From contig JAQGOW010000684.1 in NCBI GenBank assembly GCA_028293405.1, positions 1 to 9,370 of the forward strand: 9,370 nucleotides of DNA, given 5' to 3'. Position numbers and translations under genes: made by a program. Source of the DNA: Verrucomicrobiales bacterium. GTDB lineage: Bacteria; Verrucomicrobiota; Verrucomicrobiia; Limisphaerales; Palsa-1400. Shown here piece by piece: positions 1 to 5,753 of the stretch. The notes under the pieces were generated by a model that ran no database searches, was not told the origin of the DNA, and saw nothing but the letters and a program-made list of their open reading frames with translations. Each line of letters opens with the position of its first letter. The stretch's first letter is position 1.

Positions 1-128
1 TGTTCCGTTTCGACTCGCTGCGCTCGGGACGGGCGCACTCCGCGATCAATTAGATGCGTCAGCCCTAGGAAACACATTGAGGAAAGATGACAACAACCGG
101 CAGTGGTGGTATGAACTTGCCCTAAGAG
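1..128. other. Upstream intergenic stretch, no gene recognised
   Basis: No coding region can be supported here. Two frames enter from the left edge and close at TAG 51-53 and TGA 88-90. A third stays open from base 2 to about 217, but it has no recognisable protein similarity and overlaps the thioesterase gene. Bases 7-31 (TTTCGACTCGCTGCGCTCGG core) resemble the GC-rich intergenic repeat phrases of some bacterial genomes; this is an impression, not a search result. A possible leader ORF lies at 87-125 and is listed separately. Confidence 0.4.
87..125 (+). promoter_or_regulatory. Possible 12-codon leader ORF upstream of the thioesterase gene
   Basis: ATG at 87 follows a good Shine-Dalgarno-like tract, GAGGAAAG at 79-86. 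It opens the short peptide MTTTGSGGMNLP, which stops at TAA 123-125. The stop is only three bases before the ATG of the thioesterase gene (129), in the same frame. The thioesterase ATG has no clear Shine-Dalgarno of its own, so coupled re-initiation is conceivable. It could also be chance, or a slightly longer gene interrupted by a stop codon. Nothing in the peptide suggests a function. Confidence 0.3.
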
Positions 129-539
129 ATGACAGCAAATGTTTTTCGATATTCGTGCCGCGTGACGTATGCGCAATGCACTGTGGGCAATCATATATAT
201 TACGCGCGGTATCTTGATATTCTGGAAGCGGCGCGCGGGGAGTTTGCCCGGAGTCTGGGAATGCCGCTCGGGGTGTTGCAGGAACAGGACACGATTTTTC
301 CGGTGATCGGGGTGGAGATTTCTTATAAGTCGCCGGCGCGATATGATGACGTGCTCATCACGGAAGTCTGGGTGGCGGAATGCGGTGGGGTGCGAATAAG
401 TTTTGGGCAGCGTATCTTGAAGGAGGACGGGACGGTTGTCATCGAGGCGGTGACGAAGCATGTTTGCACGACGCGGGAGGAGAAGCCCAAACGGGTGCCG
501 AAGGAGATTGCGGAGAAGCTCAGAGTGGGAACGGGATAG
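129..539 (+). CDS. YbgC-like acyl-CoA thioesterase (4HBT hotdog family)
   Basis: This 136-residue protein has the length and layout of single-domain hotdog thioesterases (YbgC / 4-hydroxybenzoyl-CoA thioesterase family), which hydrolyse acyl-CoA thioesters in the cytoplasm. Family signatures visible are YYARYLDILEAARGEF (24-39) after the first strand, the ISYKSPARYDD segment (64-74), and SFGQRILKEDG (91-101) followed by the last strand EAVTKHVC (106-113). Aligned from memory with E. coli YbgC, residue numbers coincide. The catalytic Asp18 of the DTDAGG loop is Thr18 here, and Asp16 is Gln16 (local sequence AQCTVGNH). Activity and substrate are therefore uncertain; it may use another residue. 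ATG 129 was chosen because a stop (TAA 123-125) lies directly upstream in frame and the N terminus then matches YbgC in length. The gene stands alone and converges on accD. Fold assignment is confident, substrate unknown. Confidence 0.85.
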   Translation: MTANVFRYSCRVTYAQCTVGNHIYYARYLDILEAARGEFARSLGMPLGVLQEQDTIFPVIGVEISYKSPARYDDVLITEVWVAECGGVRISFGQRILKEDGTVVIEAVTKHVCTTREEKPKRVPKEIAEKLRVGTG

Positions 540-544
540 TTCAC

Positions 545-568
545 CACAGAGGCACAGAGACACAGAGG
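545..568. repeat. Three tandem copies of an 8-bp CACAGAGR repeat
   Basis: CACAGAGG (545-552), CACAGAGA (553-560) and CACAGAGG (561-568) follow each other without gaps in the short convergent spacer between the thioesterase and accD stop codons. I recognise this 'CACAGAGGCACAGAGA' phrase as an intergenic low-complexity sequence found in Verrucomicrobia, Planctomycetes and related genomes, where it also gives rise to spurious ORFs. That recognition comes from memory. No terminator with a T-run is seen in this spacer. Confidence 0.7.
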
Positions 569-605
569 TTTGAGAGGCAAAAGCAGGAACGGCCTGCGGA
601 ACTAC

Positions 606-1559
606 TTAGCCCAGAGCCGCGAATTGTTCGCGGCCTTCCATCAAATAATCCAAGTAGTAGGATAGGCGCATTTTCATTTCGAGCCGCGGGACGATGGCGT
701 CGATGACGCCGTGTTCCAAAAGGAATTCTGCGGTTTGGAAACCGGGCGGTAGTTCGGCCTGAGTGGTGTCCTTGATGACGCGCGGGCCGGCGAAGCCGAT
801 CATCGCGCCGGGTTCGGCGATGATTAAATCACCGACACTCGCGTAGCTGGCCATGACGCCAGCGTATGTTGGGTCGGTGAGGACGCTGATGTAAGGCAGG
901 CGAGCTTTGGCGTGGTAGGCCAATGCGCCGCAGGTTTTGGCCATTTGCATGAGGCTGAACATGCCTTCATACATGCGCGCGCCGCCACTGGTGGAGAAAA
1001 TAATGACGGGCAAACCTTTGTCGGTGGCTGCTTCGATGAGACGTGTTAATTTTTCACCAACAACGGAACCCATCGAGCCGCCGAGAAATCCAAAATCCAT
1101 CACGCCAAGAGCAATGCGGTGTTTGCCAATGCGTCCGATGCCGGTGCAAACTGCGTCTTTTAGGCCGGTGCTCTTTTTATAAGCCTCGAGTTTCGCGGTG
1201 TATGGCGCGACGCCGGTAAACTTGAGCATGTCGACCGCTTCCATATCCGCGTCCATTTCTTCAAACGAACACGTTTCGACGAGCGCATGGATACGTTCGC
1301 GCGCGGCGATCGGGAAATGGTAGGAGCACTTCGTGCAAACCTTCAGGTGCTCGTCGAGCTCCTTGTCGTAAATCATGCTGGCGCACTTTTTGCACTTCGT
1401 CCAAAGACCCTCGGGGATGTCCCGCTTCCTGGCTTTGGAACTGGTCAGCTTGGGTTTTTTAAGAAAGGGGGAGGCCGAACTTTCGGTATGGGGCGTGACC
1501 GCGGGTTCGACCGTCTCGAGTCCGAGGGTCTTCTTATTAGAAAACGAAGATGTGGCCAT
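606..1559 (-). CDS. accD: Acetyl-CoA carboxylase carboxyltransferase subunit beta
   Basis: With AccA, AccD forms the carboxyltransferase that moves the carboxyl group from biotin on AccB to acetyl-CoA, giving malonyl-CoA for fatty-acid synthesis. The 317-residue product has the N-terminal zinc ribbon (Cys56, Cys59, Cys75, Cys78; CxxC-x15-CxxC, the E. coli spacing). It then has the crotonase-type domain, with GSMGSVVGEK (161-170), TSGGARMYEG (190-199) and the later IGFAGPRVIKDT segment. ATG 1559 gives MATSSFSNKK, about 29 residues more before the zinc ribbon than E. coli. The frame is open to about 1940, but that would run through the spacer into amn. A weak AGCAGG lies upstream of the start. 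The canonical DPTTGGV loop reads DPTYAGV here. No accA is in the window. The gene is last in the minus-strand group and has its own possible promoter. Confidence 0.96.
   Translation of the reverse strand: MATSSFSNKKTLGLETVEPAVTPHTESSASPFLKKPKLTSSKARKRDIPEGLWTKCKKCASMIYDKELDEHLKVCTKCSYHFPIAARERIHALVETCSFEEMDADMEAVDMLKFTGVAPYTAKLEAYKKSTGLKDAVCTGIGRIGKHRIALGVMDFGFLGGSMGSVVGEKLTRLIEAATDKGLPVIIFSTSGGARMYEGMFSLMQMAKTCGALAYHAKARLPYISVLTDPTYAGVMASYASVGDLIIAEPGAMIGFAGPRVIKDTTQAELPPGFQTAEFLLEHGVIDAIVPRLEMKMRLSYYLDYLMEGREQFAALG
616..634. repeat. Perfect 8-bp inverted repeat at the 3' end of accD
   Basis: GCCGCGAA (616-623) and TTCGCGGC (627-634) pair perfectly around a three-base loop, inside the last codons of accD and 7 bases before its stop codon. 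No T-run follows on either strand, so it is not a standard intrinsic terminator. It could still act as a hairpin at the mRNA 3' end, where accD and the thioesterase gene converge. Confidence 0.35.
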
Positions 1560-1638
1560 GTATTTTAGACCTGCTGCTACTACTGCAAAGTTAGGCGCTG
1601 GTAGCATAATGCAATTACACCGTAAACTCCACAGCTGG

Positions 1639-1666
1639 GTTTTAAACCTTCTGTAGAGGGCGTCAA
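1639..1666 (-). promoter_or_regulatory. Candidate sigma70-type promoter for accD
   Basis: Read on the minus strand, TTGACG (1666-1661, five of six matches to the -35 consensus) is followed after 16 bases by TAAAAC (1644-1639, four of six matches to the -10 consensus). Transcription would start near 1632, about 70 bases before the accD ATG. It lies in the 143-base gap between amn and accD, the widest gap in this gene group, where an internal promoter would be expected. This is pattern matching only. Confidence 0.35.
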
Positions 1667-1702
1667 TAATTGATTTAGGCGGCGAACGCGTTCGTCGGCC
1701 CC

Positions 1703-2473
1703 CTAGAACTTCAAATGCTTGACGGTCAGGCCTTTGTTCTTTAATTGACGCAAGGAGTCGATGCCGATGCGCATGTGGGCTTCGGCAAATTCGGTGGTGA
1801 CTTTTTGATCGCTCGTCGTTGTTTTGACGCCTTCGGGAACCATCGGTTGATCTGAAACCAAGAGCAACGCGCCGGTGGGGATTTCGTTGGCGAAGCCGGT
1901 GATGAAGATCGTGGCGGTTTCCATGTCGATGCCCATGCAACGGACTTTTCGCAAATAACGCTTTAGGGCGACGTCATGTTCCCAGACGCGGCGGTTGGTT
2001 GTGTAAATTGTACCGGTCCAGTAGTCGCGGCCGTAATTTCGGATCGTGGTGGAAACGGCTTTTTGCAAGCTGAACGCCGGGAGCGCGGGAACTTCCGGCG
2101 GGAAATTGTCGTTCGAAGTTCCTTCGCCGCGAATCGCGGCGATCGGCAGAATCAGATCGCCCAATTTGTTTTTTTGTTTCAGCCCGCCGCATTTGCCGAG
2201 GAAGAGGACGGCTTTGGGTTCGACTGCGGTGATGAGGTCCATGACGGTGGCCGCGCTTGCGCTGCCCATGCCGAAGTTAATGATGGTAATGCCTTCGGCG
2301 GTGGCGTTGGGCATCGGACGATCCGCGCCGCGCACTTCGGTTTTGAAGCGCTTGGCGAACATCTGGACGTAATTGCTGAAGTTAACCAGGAGGATGTATT
2401 TGCCGAACTGGGCGAGCTCAGTGCCCGTATATCGCGGCAGCCAGTTTTTGACGATTTCCGCTTTGGTTCTCAT
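1703..2473 (-). CDS. amn: AMP nucleosidase, short Bacteroidota/PVC type
   Basis: The enzyme splits AMP into adenine and ribose 5-phosphate and helps set adenylate levels in the cytoplasm. The 256-residue product is of the short form, much smaller than the roughly 480-residue E. coli Amn, and consists of little more than the PNP/UDP phosphorylase fold. Visible motifs are INFGMGSASAATVMD (65-79), the phosphate/ribose-binding FLGKCGGL (91-98), the base-site YTTNRRVW (157-164), GIDMETATIF (181-190) with the family's Met-Glu pair that contacts ribose, and LVSDQP (205-210). ATG 2473 was chosen because relatives begin like MRTKAEIVKNW; the frame could also start at GTG 2491, six codons earlier. It lies 43 bases after lpxI and 143 before accD, on the same strand. 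The link to lipid genes is positional only. Phosphorylase activity on another nucleoside is less likely. Confidence 0.9.
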   Translation of the reverse strand: MRTKAEIVKNWLPRYTGTELAQFGKYILLVNFSNYVQMFAKRFKTEVRGADRPMPNATAEGITIINFGMGSASAATVMDLITAVEPKAVLFLGKCGGLKQKNKLGDLILPIAAIRGEGTSNDNFPPEVPALPAFSLQKAVSTTIRNYGRDYWTGTIYTTNRRVWEHDVALKRYLRKVRCMGIDMETATIFITGFANEIPTGALLLVSDQPMVPEGVKTTTSDQKVTTEFAEAHMRIGIDSLRQLKNKGLTVKHLKF

Positions 2474-2487
2474 TTTCCGGAGAATAA

Positions 2488-2514
2488 CCACCGAGCGCGC
2501 GGATTGCCACGGAG
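2488..2514. repeat. Short direct repeat CCACSGAG in the lpxI-amn spacer
   Basis: CCACCGAG (2488-2495) and CCACGGAG (2507-2514) are near-identical direct copies 19 bases apart, filling most of the 43-base spacer between lpxI and amn. They share the CCACGGA core with the repeat after the MCE gene (7538) and resemble the CACAGAG family at 545. On the minus strand they read CTCCGTGG and CTCGGTGG and do not form an evident Shine-Dalgarno for amn. Confidence 0.4.
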
Positions 2515-2516
2515 AT

Positions 2517-3332
2517 TTAAACCGTCGTCAGCGCGACCTTGTGCTTCTTGCAAAGCTGTTCGACTTCTTCTCGGTCGAGCAAAAGAGTCATCCCGGGTTC
2601 GAATGCCAGGACAGAAATACCAGCTTCCGCACAAACTTGAATAGTTCGGGCGCCCATGCAGGGAACATCGAAGCGCGTGTCATGCTTATCGCGCGCAACT
2701 TTGACGGCGACTGCGCCGCGATCGTTGCCGGAAAGTTCGCCGCCGCGTCGAAGGCAATTGTCAGTTCCTTCGAAACCTTCCACGGCCAGAACCGCGCCGT
2801 CTTTTACAACAACGCTTTGGCCGATTTCGAGGCGGCAAATTTCTTTAGCCATTTTTAGGCCGAAGGCGACATCGGCGCGTTGTTCATCGGTCAACTTCGG
2901 ACCGAAATGAAAGCCAACGCCAGGCATAATCGGGCGAAGCCACGGAAGCGCTTCGATCACTTCAATGTCGTCTTTGCGCAGTTCATCAATGAGCGCGCCG
3001 AAAACTGTGTGCGCGTTTTTTTCCTTAATCTTCAGCAACACGCCCAAGGCGCGGAGGTCAGGACGAATATCAAAAAGATTACGGGGCGCGATTTGGCCGA
3101 GCATGACGCATTGCTTGATACCCCGGTCCTTGAAGGCATCGATCATTTTGGTGAGCTGACCGACTTTGAGCCAAACGATGTCGTCGACGAGGGCGGCGAG
3201 TTGGGGATCGGTTTCGTTTTCGAACGCGAGCGCAACAATGCGTTTGATTCCCATCGCGCGCGCCTGTCGGGCAAAAAGGAGAGGCAAACTGCGGTTGCCG
3301 GCAATAATTCCGATACTGTCTACAGCGGTCAC
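2517..3332 (-). CDS. lpxI: UDP-2,3-diacylglucosamine pyrophosphatase LpxI
   Basis: LpxI hydrolyses UDP-2,3-diacylglucosamine to lipid X and UMP, the fourth step of lipid A synthesis at the inner membrane, in bacteria that lack LpxH. The 271-residue protein (formerly DUF1009) has the N-terminal domain beginning IGIIAGNRSLPLLFA (7-21). The C-terminal domain contains GQSVVVKDGAVLAVEGFEG (171-189), TDNCLRRGG (190-198) and TRFDVPCMGA (219-228). Asp222 of this last motif is the likely counterpart of the catalytic Asp of Caulobacter LpxI. The start is GTG 3332, which puts the IIAGN motif near the N terminus as in relatives; no good Shine-Dalgarno is visible. An ATG at 3354 is in another frame. It is first in the minus-strand group (lpxI, amn, accD) and divergent from the WPLY/MCE operon. 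It implies an LPS-bearing outer membrane. Confidence 0.94.
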   Translation of the reverse strand: MTAVDSIGIIAGNRSLPLLFARQARAMGIKRIVALAFENETDPQLAALVDDIVWLKVGQLTKMIDAFKDRGIKQCVMLGQIAPRNLFDIRPDLRALGVLLKIKEKNAHTVFGALIDELRKDDIEVIEALPWLRPIMPGVGFHFGPKLTDEQRADVAFGLKMAKEICRLEIGQSVVVKDGAVLAVEGFEGTDNCLRRGGELSGNDRGAVAVKVARDKHDTRFDVPCMGARTIQVCAEAGISVLAFEPGMTLLLDREEVEQLCKKHKVALTTV

Positions 3333-3433
3333 TGCGCAATACGGTATCGCGCATTTTCCGCGTGAGCAACGGGAAACCGTGGTTTGGCCCTTTGGGAGTG
3401 CGCCTCCCTGCCCTCGCGTCGTTCCTTTGAATA

Positions 3434-3461
3434 TTGACGACGGGCGCGAGGAACTTAGTAT
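3434..3461 (+). promoter_or_regulatory. Candidate sigma70-type promoter for the WPLY-MCE operon
   Basis: TTGACG (3434-3439, five of six to the -35 consensus) is followed after 16 bases by TAGTAT (3456-3461, four of six to the -10 consensus). Transcription would begin near 3468, about 22 bases before the GTG start at 3490. It lies in the 157-base divergent gap between lpxI and this gene. A short hairpin, GGGAG/CTCCC with a five-base loop (3394-3408), lies upstream. No convincing promoter for lpxI was found on the other strand. Confidence 0.4.
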
Positions 3462-3489
3462 TCGCCCCAGTCAATTAAGTAGAGTCCAC

Positions 3490-4968
3490 GTGTTCAAAAT
3501 CTCAACAGCCTTGCTTTTCGCCTGCGTTGTCGTCGCGAGTGCCGCGGAAGGCCAGCGCGAAGTCATCAATGGGCCGGCGTATTCGCATTATCACCTGACC
3601 CTCCAGGACGGTTGGCGCACGGACGCGGTCGCGCCGTTTTTCTATACGCAACAGGTCGAAACAGAGCACCTCTGGGGTATTCCGCCGTTGTTCGATCGCT
3701 GGAGCGATCCGTCCGTGGAAGCGACCGAAACGGATATATTATATCCATTCCTAACCGTGCGTTGGTACGGCAAAAATTACCGTTGGCAGTTATTTCAATT
3801 GTTCAGTTTCGCGGGTGGCCCGACGCAAGAAGATGTGCAGAAAAGACGGTTCACGTTGTTCCCGATTTATTTCCAGCAACGCGCGGCGGATACGAACCTG
3901 AATTATACGGCGCTTTTCCCTTTTTATGGGCACTTGGTTAATCGCTTATTCCGCGATGACATCCGTTTTGTCATGTTCCCGCTCTATTCCAAAACGCGGA
4001 AAAAAGACATCGAGGTGCATAATTATCTGTATCCGATTTTCGACACACGCCAGGGCAATAACATGCACGGCTGGCAGGTTTGGCCGCTCTACGGGCACAA
4101 TGTCAAAGGGCTGACTTATTTTACCAATGCCGTCGATGAAGTGGAGAAAATCGGCGGTTACGATCACACGTTTATCCTCTGGCCCTTTTACTTTCACGAC
4201 GTGATGGGAATCGGGACCGACAATCCCGAGTACCGCAAAACGTTGGTTCCTTTTTATAACGTTTATTATTCATCGAATCGTTATTCGAAATCCTGGGGCT
4301 GGCCGTTCGGGCACACCATCACTGATGACCGCGCGGCCGGGTATCACGAAAGCGATTGGTTTTGGCCGCTCTACGTTCAAGCGAGCGGCAGCAAAACGAT
4401 TGATCGCGTTTGGCCAATTTACAGTCATGCGACCAGCACCAACGGCCTGGAAAGCCATTGGTATGGCTGGATCCTTTGGACGCAAAGACGGATTCATTCC
4501 GATCCGCTTGATCGCGTGCGCACGCGGGTGCTGTACTTTTTGTACTCCGACATTACCGAGAAAAATACGCAGACGCAGGAGCAATATCGTCGCGTCGATT
4601 TTTGGCCGTTCTACACGTATCGGCGCGATATGGAGGGTCGAAGCTACTTGCAGGTCCTATCGATCATCGAGCCGCTGCTACCGAACAACACCAGCGTAGT
4701 GCGCGAGTATTCTCCTGTTTACTCGTTGTGGCGCGCCGAGGAGAATCGCAAGACTGGCGTGAAAACCAAATCGTTATTGTGGAATTTGTATCGAAGCGAA
4801 GTGCAGACGAAACCGAGTCTCGAGAGCGACTCCAAGCAGATGGTGGTGTCGAAAAAGGTTTCGTTCTTTTTCGGCCTGTTCCAATCTCAATCGAGCCTGG
4901 ACGGGCGTAGCGTCCGGGTGTTTTACATTCCGTTCGGCAAAACCACAAAACCTGAAGGTCGAAGATGA
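3490..4968 (+). CDS. Secreted protein of unknown function with repeated WPLY-type aromatic motifs
   Basis: I do not recognise a named family. The 492-residue product starts with a signal-peptide-like segment (2-19; probable cleavage after ASAA, 16-19). From residue 84 on it repeats an aromatic-Pro-aliphatic-aromatic motif: LYPF 84, LFPIY 123, LFPFY 142, MFPLY 162, LYPIF 180, VWPLY 197, LWPFY 230, LVPFY 252, GWPFG 270, FWPLY 291, VWPIY 307, FWPFY 371, YSPVY 407, LWNLY 430. Most units are 16-22 residues apart. This suggests a repetitive all-beta structure such as an outer-membrane barrel or a repeat fold. There is no transmembrane helix after the signal. GTG 3490 was chosen because it begins the signal peptide; the frame is open to 3166, but that part lies antisense to lpxI. 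It is the first gene of the group and ends 41 bases before mlaE, so a role with the MCE lipid transporter is plausible but inferred. Confidence 0.8.
   Translation: MFKISTALLFACVVVASAAEGQREVINGPAYSHYHLTLQDGWRTDAVAPFFYTQQVETEHLWGIPPLFDRWSDPSVEATETDILYPFLTVRWYGKNYRWQLFQLFSFAGGPTQEDVQKRRFTLFPIYFQQRAADTNLNYTALFPFYGHLVNRLFRDDIRFVMFPLYSKTRKKDIEVHNYLYPIFDTRQGNNMHGWQVWPLYGHNVKGLTYFTNAVDEVEKIGGYDHTFILWPFYFHDVMGIGTDNPEYRKTLVPFYNVYYSSNRYSKSWGWPFGHTITDDRAAGYHESDWFWPLYVQASGSKTIDRVWPIYSHATSTNGLESHWYGWILWTQRRIHSDPLDRVRTRVLYFLYSDITEKNTQTQEQYRRVDFWPFYTYRRDMEGRSYLQVLSIIEPLLPNNTSVVREYSPVYSLWRAEENRKTGVKTKSLLWNLYRSEVQTKPSLESDSKQMVVSKKVSFFFGLFQSQSSLDGRSVRVFYIPFGKTTKPEGRR
3739..4791 (+). repeat. Coding array of about 14 WPLY-type motifs
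   Basis: This is the coding span of the repeated [LVMFG][FWYV]P[LIFV][YFG]-like motifs, from LYPF (residue 84) to the degenerate LWNLY (residue 434). The units are strongly diverged apart from the core, so this is an old protein repeat and not a DNA tandem repeat. Gaps of about double or triple length (residues 84-123, 197-230 and 311-371) may hide decayed units such as LYFLYS at 348-353. Confidence 0.7.
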
Positions 4969-4970
4969 CA

Positions 4971-5012
4971 TTCTAGCTTCTATCTCCTAAGTTCTACCTT
5001 CTAGTTTGTATG
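4971..5012 (+). repeat. Six-unit 7-bp tandem repeat (TTCTANN) running into the mlaE start
   Basis: The spacer divides exactly into heptamers: TTCTAGC (4971), TTCTATC (4978), TCCTAAG (4985), TTCTACC (4992), TTCTAGT (4999) and TTGTATG (5006). The last is degenerate and contains the ATG of mlaE (5010-5012). The array leaves no room for a Shine-Dalgarno sequence in front of mlaE. It begins two bases after the stop of the WPLY gene. Confidence 0.75.
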
Positions 5013-5753
5013 TTTTACAACATTGGCCAAATCATAATGCTCTTCTGGCGCACGCTCCAGGCTCTTCCAAAGGCCTGGCTCGAACGCAAGAAGGTGTATG
5101 ATCAGCTTTTCGAAATTGGCAACGCCAGTTTGCTGATGGTCTGCATTTTGTCTCTGTTCATCGGTGGCGTGTTGGCACTGGAAACCGGACCTACTCTGGT
5201 CGAACGCGGATTGTCCGGCGTGCTTGGGCGAATGGTCGGGTTATCGATGTGCAGAGAGCTTGGGCCGTTGATGATGGCCATTTTGATCGCGGGTCGAATC
5301 GGTTCCGCGATGGCGGCCGAAATCGGCTCGATGCGCGTTTACCAGGAACTCGATGCGCTACGCACGATGAATATTAGCCCCATCAATTACCTCGTCATGC
5401 CGCGCATGATTGCGATGGTCATTGCGCTGCCGGCTCTGGTTGTTTTCTCGATACCGGTCGGTTGGCTTGGCGGCGCGTTGGTCTCGACTTTCAATGCGAG
5501 CATCTCCGTCCCAGTCGAAACATTCTTCCACGATCTGCGCGAAGGCATCGGCGTGGCGGACGTCGTGCACGGGCTTGTCAAAGCACTTGTGTTCGCGGTT
5601 GCCATTGGCCTGATTTCATGCCATCAGGGTCTTGTAACAATCGGCGGGCCGCGCGGCATCGGCCGTAGCGTCACCAAAGCCGTCGTCAACTCGATCGTCG
5701 TCATCCTGATCCTGGACTATTTCGTGACGCGATTCCTGATTTACTTTCAATAG
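5010..5753 (+). CDS. mlaE: MlaE-type ABC transporter permease (MCE-associated)
   Basis: This inner-membrane permease works as a dimer with the MlaF ATPase and an MCE protein to move phospholipids between the inner membrane and the periplasmic path to the outer membrane. The 247-residue length fits the family. Family features are RELGPLMMAILIAGRIGSAM (82-101), AAEIGSMRVYQELDALRTM (102-120) and the C-terminal GGPRGIGRSVTKAVV (212-226) leading into the last membrane helix. Hydrophobic helices lie near 40-58, 84-100, 132-160, 188-204 and 226-245, and the N terminus looks amphipathic. The ATG lies at the end of a heptamer repeat and has no Shine-Dalgarno, so translation may be coupled to the upstream WPLY gene. 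The stop codon TAG is followed directly by the ATG of mlaF. A direction (import or export to the outer membrane) cannot be assigned. Confidence 0.95.
   Translation: MFYNIGQIIMLFWRTLQALPKAWLERKKVYDQLFEIGNASLLMVCILSLFIGGVLALETGPTLVERGLSGVLGRMVGLSMCRELGPLMMAILIAGRIGSAMAAEIGSMRVYQELDALRTMNISPINYLVMPRMIAMVIALPALVVFSIPVGWLGGALVSTFNASISVPVETFFHDLREGIGVADVVHGLVKALVFAVAIGLISCHQGLVTIGGPRGIGRSVTKAVVNSIVVILILDYFVTRFLIYFQ

Noticed and set aside
2..217. Frame open from the left edge (contains NNRQWWYELALRDD) as the end of an upstream gene
   Set aside because: It overlaps about 90 bases of the thioesterase gene in another frame and shows no family I recognise; the evidence is too weak to call.
380..706. 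108-residue plus-strand ORF containing the HRGTETQR phrase
   Set aside because: This peptide is the translation of the CACAGAGR intergenic repeat, a known source of spurious ORFs, and it runs antisense into accD.
1683..1694. Palindrome CGAACGCGTTCG just downstream of the amn stop
   Set aside because: It is only 12 bp, with a four-base effective loop and no T-run; too short to call a terminator or an operator.
1560..1940. N-terminal extension of the accD frame up to 1940 (444 residues)
   Set aside because: It would overlap the 3' part of amn on the same strand, adds over 120 residues with no AccD similarity, and ATG 1559 already gives a normal length.
1976..2644. 222-residue plus-strand ORF across amn and the lpxI 3' end
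   Set aside because: It is antisense to a strongly conserved enzyme, has no recognisable domain and spans the gene boundary; it is a shadow of codon bias.
3166..3489. N-terminal extension of the WPLY gene frame to 3166 (600 residues)
   Set aside because: It lies largely antisense to lpxI and would bury a clear signal peptide in the middle of the protein; GTG 3490 begins that signal.
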